Of a DNA stretch of 64,000 nt, positions 9,378 through 16,608 are shown one piece after another. The first letter of the stretch is position 1; the number at the start of each line of letters is the position of its first letter. The stretch is from NCBI GenBank assembly GCA_031272075.1, contig JAISUK010000009.1:1-64000 (forward strand), written 5' to 3'. Both the position numbers and the translations under genes were made by a program. The stretch is from Dysgonamonadaceae bacterium. GTDB lineage: Bacteria > Bacteroidota > Bacteroidia > Bacteroidales > Azobacteroidaceae. A model generated the notes under the pieces. That model saw nothing but the letters and a program-made list of their open reading frames with translations, did no database searches and had not been told where the DNA came from.

Positions 9378-10358
9378 ATGAAAAAGATCGTGTTTTTATC
9401 ATTATTTTGTCTCTTCTCCATCTTGATTGTTGTCGGCTCTTACATCACCTGGAACCGCGTTGATCCGGATTATTCCTGCGCCCAATGTCACGAAATCACG
9501 CCTTCTCACTCCAAATGGAAGTCGTCGGCGCATGCAGGCGTCCATTGCATCGAATGTCACGGCACCGCCATCTCTGAGGGATTCCATTCACTCGCAGAGA
9601 AATCTAACATGGTGCTGACGCATTTCACAAAAGAAAAAACAAGCGATGAAATCCGGTTGGATGAACGACAGATTCTGGCTATTCACCGCCGGTGCATCGC
9701 CTGTCACCAATCGGAATACGCCGGATGGCTTGCTAGCGGTCATGCCGTCAATTATCGGGAAATTTTTATGGATAGCGTTCACAATGCGCTCGAAAAACCT
9801 TATTGGGACTGTCTACGCTGCCACGGCATGTTTTACGACGGCAATATCCATGACCTGATGGCGCTGGAAGATACCTCCTTCATCCATTGGAAAATACGCG
9901 ATGAAAAACAGGAAATGCTCCCTGCCATCCCGTGCCTGGCGTGCCATCAAATGCACACAGATAACCCTGTATCACAACGGTTTGTGACATTTTTCGCTGA
10001 TTCTTTACGGACTAGCACCGCAAGAAATCCGCGAATAGCGCTCTATCTGCGAGCGGATAAACGCTACTTGCGGGCGGATAAATTGCCTCATCCGCAGATG
10101 TATAATGCAGAATCGGAAATCAGCTATGCGTCCGACCCGAATACACGACTGTGCATGCAATGTCACGCTCCCAACTTCAAGCACCAGGCCGGAAGCGAAG
10201 ACGACCGCACCGTTACGGGCGTACATTGGGAACTCAGTTGCACAGCCTGTCATCGCCCTCACTCCGGAGAAACGCGGGAATCCTGTGCGCAATGCCATTC
10301 ATCACTGACGGAAGTGCAAATAAAAAAAGTATTTGAACAACCGCACTGTTATAAATAA
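9378..10358 (+). CDS. Octaheme c-type cytochrome, NapC/NirT-like N-terminus
   Basis: 326 residues with one N-terminal membrane segment (signal anchor, about residues 4-24) and eight CXXCH heme sites: CAQCH, CIECH, CIACH, CLRCH, CLACH, CMQCH, CTACH, CAQCH. The spacing of the first two, right after the anchor, resembles NapC/NirT quinol-linked cytochromes; the rest resembles multiheme cytochromes with paired CXXCH. Likely role: periplasmic or membrane-attached electron transfer. It begins 7 bp after the HTCS stop, so it is probably co-transcribed with it, and it is the obvious electron acceptor candidate for the GMC/subunit-3 dehydrogenase upstream. A catalytic role such as nitrite or sulfite reduction is not excluded, but no such signature is seen. 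Confidence 0.82.
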   Translation: MKKIVFLSLFCLFSILIVVGSYITWNRVDPDYSCAQCHEITPSHSKWKSSAHAGVHCIECHGTAISEGFHSLAEKSNMVLTHFTKEKTSDEIRLDERQILAIHRRCIACHQSEYAGWLASGHAVNYREIFMDSVHNALEKPYWDCLRCHGMFYDGNIHDLMALEDTSFIHWKIRDEKQEMLPAIPCLACHQMHTDNPVSQRFVTFFADSLRTSTARNPRIALYLRADKRYLRADKLPHPQMYNAESEISYASDPNTRLCMQCHAPNFKHQAGSEDDRTVTGVHWELSCTACHRPHSGETRESCAQCHSSLTEVQIKKVFEQPHCYK

Positions 10359-10374
10359 TTCGGGATAATTCGCG

Positions 10375-11488
10375 TTACTCTTCCCCCACCGACTGCATCA
10401 GATAGACTTTGATAAAATCGTCGAGATCGCCATCCATCACCGCCTGGACATTCGAGGTCTGATAATCGGTGCGGTGATCTTTCACACGGCGATCGTCGAA
10501 GACATAGCTGCGGATTTGCGAACCCCATTCGATTTTCTTTTTGCCTGCTTCGATTTTGGATTGTGATCGCTTGCGCCGTTCGAGTTCCAAATCATACAAT
10601 TGTGATTTCAACAGCCGGATGGCATTGTCTTTATTTCCAAACTGCGAGCGGCTTTCCGTATTTTCGATGGTAATTTCTTTCACCTCGCCCGTATCCGGAT
10701 CTCGATAATCATAATGCAGGCGCACTCCTGTTTCTACTTTGTTCACATTTTGACCGCCCGCCCCGCTCGACCGGAAGGTATCCCAGGTAATATCGCTCGT
10801 ATTGATTTCAATCTCGATCGAATCGTCCACCAAAGGGACTACCGAGACGGAAGAGAACGACGTCATCCGTTTGCCTTGGGCGTTATAAGGCGAGACGCGC
10901 ACCAGACGGTGGACACCATTTTCGCTTTTCAGATATCCGTAAGCATAATCGCCTTCTATCTGCAATGTCACCGTTTTGATGCCGGCATCGTCACCGTCCA
11001 ACCAGTTGGTAACCGTGGTCTTATAGCCTTTGCTTTCACACCAGCGCAGATACATGCGATAGAGCATCTCCGCCCAGTCTTGCGCTTCGGTTCCGCCCGC
11101 GCCGGCATTGATTTTTAAGACTGCTCCCAAGTGGTCTTCTTCCGACCGGAGCATGTTCTTCATTTCCAGTTTTTCCAACAGCTGGAACGCATTGTGATAA
11201 GCTTCGTCCACTTCTGCTTCCGAGGTGACACCTTCTTTCTGAAAGTCGAAGGCCAACTGCAATTCGTCGACGGCAGCCTTCAATTCATTGTAGGATTCTA
11301 TCCAGGACTTGATTGAGCGCACCTTACGCATCTGATTTTCAGCTAGTTTGGAATCTTCCCAGAAATCAGGCGCCTGCGTACGCAATTCTTCTTCTTCTAA
11401 TTGGATGATCTTTGCATCGATGTCAAAGATACCCCCTCAGCGCCGACTCGCGCTCCAATACTTCTCGTAATTGGTCTGTAGTTATCAT
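10375..11488 (-). CDS. prfB: Peptide chain release factor 2, expressed by programmed +1 frameshift
   Basis: RF2 recognises UAA/UGA stops. The ORF track shows only the second frame (from 11385). The true start is the ATG at 11488-11486: it opens a short frame (MITTDQLREVLERES...RGYL) that ends at an in-frame TGA in CTT TGA C, and a +1 slip continues DIDAKIIQLEEEELRTQAPDFW into the main frame. The class-I signature GAGGQNVNKVETGVRLHY carries the GGQ loop that releases the peptide. The C-terminus is the usual EE-rich end. Autoregulation follows from the stop being UGA, which RF2 itself reads. The convergent cytochrome gene ends 16 bp away. Confidence 0.97.
11422..11437 (-). promoter_or_regulatory. 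RF2 programmed +1 frameshift site
   Basis: On the minus strand the sequence reads AGGGGGTATCTTTGAC. An internal Shine-Dalgarno-like AGGGGG lies three bases before the slippery CTT, followed by the TGA C stop context. It is the same as the classical E. coli site as I recall it. Low RF2 favours slippage and hence RF2 synthesis. Confidence 0.96.
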
Positions 11489-11523
11489 TGAAATTATTTT
11501 GTATATAAAGGTTGCAAAGGTAC

Positions 11524-12663
11524 TCAATAAATCTCAATATTGAAAACGACCGCTTCCGAACAAGTCGCGATGCGCAAAGGAATCCCGGAAAAACCCAATC
11601 CTGACGATACATAATAATGGGTATCAGCGAGTTTGCCGTCGCCATAAGCCTTGATATACACCAACCGTTCGAGCAGATTAAACGGAAATACCTGTCCTGC
11701 ATGCGTGTGTCCGCAGACAGCAAGGAACACGCCGCACCGTGAGGCATCGGGCAAGTCGCCCGGCTGATGTGCGCACAACACCACCGGTTTTACATCGCCA
11801 TCCTGCTTTACCAAGGCTTCCATCGGGAGGCGGCCAGTACGGCTTCGATCATCGCGTCCGGCTAAAAGAAATTGATTATCGATATTCACAACCGAATCTT
11901 TCAAAATCGTCATTCCCGCTTGTCTGATCCAGTCGAAATTCTGTTGCGGATCGCCTTTGTAGTCGTGATTGCCGGGAATCAGATAGACCCCTTTGGGTGC
12001 AACAATCCGACGAAGCTGCTCGTCCATTCCCGTTTCCAACAGCGGATGGAGCGAATAATCAATCAAATCGCCATCGATTACGACGATATCGGCATGTTGC
12101 TCATGAATCAGGTCGACATACTTTTGCAATTGCGACTCATCGACCATGTATCCCAAATGCAGATCCGAAGCAATAAGCAGTTTATAGACTGCTTTCGGCG
12201 GATGATCGGCGTGCTTGCTCGATTTGTTAAATAGATACGTCCTTGTTTTCACCACCGGATTCACCGCATGCTGATACCCCGAATACAATTGTATCGCAAT
12301 CAACAGCAGAATCATCCACAAAGCGCCGATTTTCAGTCTCCGACCGGTCAACTGTTTCATGCTGATTGAGAAAAGCCTTTTTTTGACGCAAAAATGGACT
12401 ATATCATAAACAATGAGGAAACACACTCCGTAGAAATGACCGATTATCCAGAACCCGTTGATGTACTGAATCAGGGTGAAAAACGCAATCGACAAGCCTT
12501 CACCAAAGGCGAGGCCAAGGAAATAAATGCCTGTCTCCAGCGCATAAAGCACATAAAGCAGTCGCTTCAATCGTCGGGAGAAGAGTTTACTTCGATGGAT
12601 ACGCAAGACGAAATACCCATTCAGAATCAACTGTGCAACAAAGGCTCGCAGAAAAAAAACCAC
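11524..12663 (-). CDS. Membrane-anchored metallophosphoesterase (YkuE-like)
   Basis: 379 residues. The N-terminal third has about four hydrophobic segments; the C-terminal part is a calcineurin-type phosphoesterase with DLHLGYMVD, VIDGDLID, LIPGNHDYKG and VCGHTHAGQ, which together supply the two-metal site. The start is read as GTG at 12663; no ATG is available before residue 102, and starting there would remove the membrane part. A TAnnTTTG-like -7 element (TACCTTCG on the minus strand, 12692-12699) lies about 30 bp upstream. The ORF on the other strand from 12394 overlaps this N-terminus and is a shadow. Family members act on phosphoesters in or near the envelope; the substrate is not predictable here. 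Confidence 0.85.
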   Translation of the reverse strand: MVFFLRAFVAQLILNGYFVLRIHRSKLFSRRLKRLLYVLYALETGIYFLGLAFGEGLSIAFFTLIQYINGFWIIGHFYGVCFLIVYDIVHFCVKKRLFSISMKQLTGRRLKIGALWMILLLIAIQLYSGYQHAVNPVVKTRTYLFNKSSKHADHPPKAVYKLLIASDLHLGYMVDESQLQKYVDLIHEQHADIVVIDGDLIDYSLHPLLETGMDEQLRRIVAPKGVYLIPGNHDYKGDPQQNFDWIRQAGMTILKDSVVNIDNQFLLAGRDDRSRTGRLPMEALVKQDGDVKPVVLCAHQPGDLPDASRCGVFLAVCGHTHAGQVFPFNLLERLVYIKAYGDGKLADTHYYVSSGLGFSGIPLRIATCSEAVVFNIEIY

Positions 12664-12716
12664 AACAATAAATTTATCGAATTTGCGTCGGCGAAGGTAC
12701 TATTTTTATTTAATAC

Positions 12717-12747
12717 TTTCATAGAATCGCAGAATCTATTAATTTTG
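12717..12747 (+). promoter_or_regulatory. Bacteroidetes promoter for aspartate kinase
   Basis: TTTC (12717-12720), 19 bp, TAATTTTG (12740-12747), close to the Bacteroidetes consensus TTTG-N19-21-TAnnTTTG. It lies 27 bp before the chosen ATG at 12775 and so argues against the longer ORF start at 12394. Confidence 0.65.
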
Positions 12748-12774
12748 CACCCTGATAGTTATTATAACAAACGA

Positions 12775-14157
12775 ATGCTTACAGTAGAAAAAATCGGCGG
12801 AACTTCCATGTCGCAATTCAGTGATTGCCTGAATAATATTATTATAGGAAATCACACTCAGGAAAATATGTACAATCGCATCTTTGTGGTGTCGGCTTAC
12901 AATAATGTGACAAATTGGCTTCTGGAACATAAAAAGACCGGAGAGTCCGGAATCTATACAAAATTTCGTTACAATGAGGATTACGACTCCGCATTGGACG
13001 AGTTGTATTATAAATTATTGACTATCAACAAGGGGTTTGAATCGATCGGATTAAGCCAGGACGAAGCCAACGGATTCATCCAATACCGCATCAAACAAGC
13101 GAAAACATACCTCTATTCCATGCATACCGTCATCGCGTCGGGCTATGTGGATAAGGACAATATCTACCTGGCCGCCCGCGAAATCCTGGCTTCCATCGGA
13201 GAAGCCCATTCGGCATGGAATTCGGTCAACATACTGAACAACCACGGCATCAATGCCACTTTCATTGACTTATGCGGGTTCAACGATAACGAACCGTTGA
13301 CCATTGATGAACGGATTCACAATGCTTTTAAGGGCATCGATTTCAACAACACCATCTGCATCGCTACCGGCTATACCAAAGGAACGGAAGGCATCATGCG
13401 GGCTTTCGATCGCGGTTATTCGGAAGTGACTTTCAGCAAGATTGCGGTGGACGTGAAAGCCGACGAAGCCATTATCCACAAAGAATTTCACCTGTCGAGC
13501 GCCGATCCCAACCTGGTCGGGATCGACAAATCCATCCCTGTCGGCAGGACCAATTTCGTCATCGCCGACCAACTGGCCGACATCGGCATGGAAGCCATCC
13601 ATCCCAAGGCGGCCAAACCGCTGGAATTGGCGGGAATCAATATCCGCATCAAAAACACCTTCGATCCCAGTCATCCCGGAACGCTGATATCCAACGATTA
13701 TGTGTCGCCTGAACCCAAGATTGAGATTGTCTCCGGCACCAATCGTGTACTCGCTTTCGAGATCCACGACCCGATGATGGTCGGTGAAGTGGGTTACGAC
13801 CTCCGCATCATGGAAGTGTTGAAAAAACACAATGTGAGTTATATCCTCAAATCTACCAATGCCAACAGCATCACGATGGTAGCTTGGGATAAACCCTACG
13901 TGCACCGCATGTTGGAAGAGTTACGGAAAGCGGTATACCAGTTGACGGTAAAGCCTGTCGCGATGGTGTGCGCCATGGGAACAAACATCGCGCATCCGGG
14001 CTTCTTGTGCCGTGCGGCCAAAGCGTTGAGCGACAAAGGAATCAATATCGAATGTTTCTGTCAGTCATTGAAACAGATCAATATGCAATTTGTCATCGAG
14101 CGGGAACATTATGCGGAAGCTGTCATCGCACTGAATAATATGTTGTGTAACGAATAA
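12775..14157 (+). CDS. Aspartate kinase (monofunctional, ACT domains)
   Basis: Phosphorylates aspartate, the first step towards lysine, threonine, methionine and diaminopimelate. Start at 12775 (MLTVEKIGGTSMSQF) chosen because the ATP-binding K-x-GGTS motif must be near the N-terminus and a promoter lies just upstream; the ORF-track start at 12394 runs through the divergent phosphoesterase gene. 460 residues. The kinase domain includes FSKIAVDVKADEAIIH and MEAIHPKAAKPLELAGINI; C-terminal ACT repeats begin at about residue 320 (IVSGTNRVLAFEIHD). It resembles the Ask branch related to ectoine-cluster enzymes more than classical LysC, an impression from the N-terminal motif only. MarC follows after 19 bp and may be co-transcribed. 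Confidence 0.92.
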   Translation: MLTVEKIGGTSMSQFSDCLNNIIIGNHTQENMYNRIFVVSAYNNVTNWLLEHKKTGESGIYTKFRYNEDYDSALDELYYKLLTINKGFESIGLSQDEANGFIQYRIKQAKTYLYSMHTVIASGYVDKDNIYLAAREILASIGEAHSAWNSVNILNNHGINATFIDLCGFNDNEPLTIDERIHNAFKGIDFNNTICIATGYTKGTEGIMRAFDRGYSEVTFSKIAVDVKADEAIIHKEFHLSSADPNLVGIDKSIPVGRTNFVIADQLADIGMEAIHPKAAKPLELAGINIRIKNTFDPSHPGTLISNDYVSPEPKIEIVSGTNRVLAFEIHDPMMVGEVGYDLRIMEVLKKHNVSYILKSTNANSITMVAWDKPYVHRMLEELRKAVYQLTVKPVAMVCAMGTNIAHPGFLCRAAKALSDKGINIECFCQSLKQINMQFVIEREHYAEAVIALNNMLCNE

Positions 14158-14176
14158 AACATAATACCGACTTTCG

Positions 14177-14764
14177 ATGGATTTCGTTTTTAATTTCAAA
14201 GAATTGATAAGCGCGTTTATCGTCTTGTTTGCCATCATCGACATCAGCGGTTCATTGCCGATTTTCGTGGATTTACAGAGCAAAAACAGGAAATTCAGCG
14301 CTGCAACCGCCTCGGTGTATTCATTGGCGATTTTGATGATCTTCTTTTTTGTCGGCGATTGGATCTTAGGCCTTTTCAATGTGGATATCTCTTCTTTTGC
14401 GGTCGCAGGTTCGCTGGTCATCTTTGTGGTTGCGGTAGAAATGATTTTCGGGGTGGAGATTTTCAAACTCGACGCCCCCGGAGGAAGCGCCACAATCGTA
14501 CCGATTATTTTCCCGCTGATTGCCGGGCCGGGCGCGTTCACCACGCTGCTGTCGCTGAAAGCAGAATACCACTCTTTCAATATCATCCTGGCTTTGATAT
14601 TGAACTTGATCATCGTCTACGCAGTATTGCGAAATGTCAACCTCATCAGCAAAATTTTCGGAACCGGAGGCATCTATGTATTGAGGAAATTTTTCGGTAT
14701 CATCCTGCTGGCCATCTCGGTCAAACTTTTCATGAGCAACATCACGCATTTGCTGGGAAATTAG
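14177..14764 (+). CDS. MarC family integral membrane protein
   Basis: 195 residues, almost entirely hydrophobic with about six membrane segments. Recognisable MarC features are the N-terminal FAIIDISGSLPIFVDLQ and the mid-protein PLIAGPGAFTTLLSL. The family is widespread and its transport substrate is unknown; an old link to multiple antibiotic resistance in E. coli was not upheld. It starts 19 bp after aspartate kinase. Confidence 0.88.
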   Translation: MDFVFNFKELISAFIVLFAIIDISGSLPIFVDLQSKNRKFSAATASVYSLAILMIFFFVGDWILGLFNVDISSFAVAGSLVIFVVAVEMIFGVEIFKLDAPGGSATIVPIIFPLIAGPGAFTTLLSLKAEYHSFNIILALILNLIIVYAVLRNVNLISKIFGTGGIYVLRKFFGIILLAISVKLFMSNITHLLGN

Positions 14765-14774
14765 TCTTTAACTT

Positions 14775-14805
14775 TTTGTTTTTAGAAAAGAAAAACGTAA
14801 CTTTG
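14775..14805 (+). promoter_or_regulatory. Bacteroidetes promoter for the DUF6377 regulator
   Basis: TTTG (14775-14778), 19 bp, TAACTTTG (14798-14805), matching the consensus in both elements, 19 bp upstream of the start codon at 14825. Confidence 0.75.
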
Positions 14806-14824
14806 TGGAAAGTTTGCGTAGATA

Positions 14825-16453
14825 ATGAAAAGGATTGCTCTTTCTGCTTTGATTCTTTTATCTTGCTCTTGTTATGCCGATAATAAGCAAGATGATATTT
14901 TGAAACGACTCGATCAGACCATCACGCAGCATCAGGTTTTCCAATATCAAAAAGAGCAACAGATCGAGGCGCTGAAATTGCAGTTGAACGAGCATCCGCT
15001 GTCTCTCGAAAAGCGATACAATATCAATAAGTCGATCTGCAACGCTTACTATTATTTTCAATGCGATTCTGCAATCCGTTACACCGAGGAAAACCTTGAA
15101 ATAGCCCTCCGATCCGGCAAGAAGACGCTTATCGATGAGACAAACATGCAGTTGGCCGGCTTTTTCAGTACTATCGGCATGTATAAAGAAGCCAACGAAC
15201 TGCTCAGCGCCATCAATCCCGACAGCCTGGACCAATGGCACAAGATTTTCTTTTACAACAAACAGAAGGAATTGTATAAAAACCTGTCGTATAACAATTT
15301 CTATGAAAAATACTACCGCGAGCTAAGCGACAGATACCGCGATTCGCTGTTGTTGGTGATTCACCCTTCGGAATTTCAATACAGGATTGTCTATGCTGAA
15401 AAGCTGACGGATGCCGAACGTCTGTCGGATGCAAAATCGATTTTGCTTGAATTGCTCGACACGTCCGTCATCAACCACGAATTGGCGCAAGTGGCATACT
15501 CCATTGCTCGCGTCTATTCCAAAGAAGGCAATACGGAGATGAAAAATCGGTACTACGCTTTGTCGGCCATTGCAGATATTGAAAATTCCGTAATGGAAAA
15601 TGTCAGCCTGCAGTTGTTGGCGCTCTCGCTATACGAATCCGGTGATGTTCGGCGGGCTTACCGATACATTGATTATTCGCTGAAAGACGCCATTTTTTGT
15701 AATGCCTACATTCGAACCGTGGCGATTTCCAAGATCTACCCGATCATCGAAGCATCCTTCAATGAAGGAATCAACAAACAAAAAACGCAACTCACTTTTT
15801 TCTTGATTATTACGGGGTTGCTGTCGTTCTTTCTCATTTTGGCCGTCGTATATCTCTATGTGCAAATAAAAAAGGTCATACGCACCAGGAAAGAAATATC
15901 CCTGGTAAACAGCCAACTACAAGAATTAAATCTACAATTGCAGACGTCCAACAACAATCTCTTGGAAGCCAACTTGCTCAAAGAAGCATACATCGGACGA
16001 TTTCTGGATGTGTGTTCAAACTACATCGACAAACTGGACGATTTCAGAAGAACCCTGAACAAGAAGGCCTCCGATCATAAATTCGACGAACTGTCCAAAA
16101 TTTTGAAATCAAAAGACATCATTGAAAAAGAGATTGCTGTACTCTATCACAATTTCGATACGACATTTCTACATCTTTTTCCTTCTTTCATCGACGATTT
16201 CAATGCTCTGCTCCTGCCGAAAGAACGATTTGTATTGAAATCGGACGAGCTGATGAATGTCGAAATGCGCATCTTCGCCCTGATTCGGCTTGGAATCACC
16301 GACAGCTCGAAAATTGCTTCATTCCTGAGATATTCTAATCAAACCATCTACAATTATCGTTCAAGAATCAAAACCAAAGCCCTGGTGCCGCGTGAAGAAT
16401 TTGAGAAAATGATCATGAAAATCGGATTCCAAATCAAAGTAAGGCATCGCTGA
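14825..16453 (+). CDS. DUF6377-type membrane-tethered transcriptional regulator
   Basis: 542 residues. Signal peptide with a Cys near its end (LLSCSCYAD), a helical TPR-like periplasmic part to about residue 315, one strong membrane segment (LTFFLIITGLLSFFLILAVV, about 320-342), a coiled coil (about 350-390) and a C-terminal domain ending in an HTH-like stretch (LIRLGITDSSKIASFLRYSN). This architecture is the DUF6377 family, commonly found beside SusC/SusD pairs in Bacteroidetes and thought to be a PUL regulator. It precedes the dextran-type PUL on the same strand and is its probable regulator. The periplasmic part would sense the sugar and the cytoplasmic tail bind DNA; that mechanism is inference. 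Confidence 0.82.
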   Translation: MKRIALSALILLSCSCYADNKQDDILKRLDQTITQHQVFQYQKEQQIEALKLQLNEHPLSLEKRYNINKSICNAYYYFQCDSAIRYTEENLEIALRSGKKTLIDETNMQLAGFFSTIGMYKEANELLSAINPDSLDQWHKIFFYNKQKELYKNLSYNNFYEKYYRELSDRYRDSLLLVIHPSEFQYRIVYAEKLTDAERLSDAKSILLELLDTSVINHELAQVAYSIARVYSKEGNTEMKNRYYALSAIADIENSVMENVSLQLLALSLYESGDVRRAYRYIDYSLKDAIFCNAYIRTVAISKIYPIIEASFNEGINKQKTQLTFFLIITGLLSFFLILAVVYLYVQIKKVIRTRKEISLVNSQLQELNLQLQTSNNNLLEANLLKEAYIGRFLDVCSNYIDKLDDFRRTLNKKASDHKFDELSKILKSKDIIEKEIAVLYHNFDTTFLHLFPSFIDDFNALLLPKERFVLKSDELMNVEMRIFALIRLGITDSSKIASFLRYSNQTIYNYRSRIKTKALVPREEFEKMIMKIGFQIKVRHR

Positions 16454-16468
16454 AATATACTTTTTTTC

Positions 16469-16509
16469 AACATGTTTCGTAGTGATTATTGATTAATAAT
16501 CAACATGTT
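16469..16509. promoter_or_regulatory. Hairpin flanked by two AACATGTT palindromes
   Basis: AACATGTT occurs at 16469-16476 and again at 16502-16509. Between them GATTATT and AATAATC form a 7-bp stem with a 4-base loop (16484-16501). The block lies between the DUF6377 regulator and susC, about 70 bp before the susC -7 element. It could be a paired operator for the regulator or the end of the regulator transcript. Confidence 0.5.
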
Positions 16510-16577
16510 ATTTTATTTCACATCCGATATTCGTCTACATTATTGCGTCGCTCTAAAATTGATATTTAATTTATCCA

Positions 16578-16585
16578 TAATTTTG
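16578..16585 (+). promoter_or_regulatory. -7 element of the dextran-type PUL
   Basis: TAATTTTG matches TAnnTTTG, 23 bp before the susC start at 16609. No good TTTG is found at the normal -33 distance (only ATTG with a 16-bp spacer), which fits a promoter needing an activator. Confidence 0.55.
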
Positions 16586-16608
16586 CAAAAATCTTAAATT
16601 ATTGTTAT

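Noticed and set aside
11423-11425. In-frame TGA in prfB as a pseudogene or sequencing error
   Set aside because: It sits in the exact programmed frameshift context and the reading resumes correctly in +1.
12394-12774. N-terminal extension of the aspartate kinase ORF
   Set aside because: It overlaps the coding sequence of the divergent metallophosphoesterase, and a Bacteroidetes promoter and the K-x-GGTS motif place the start at 12775.
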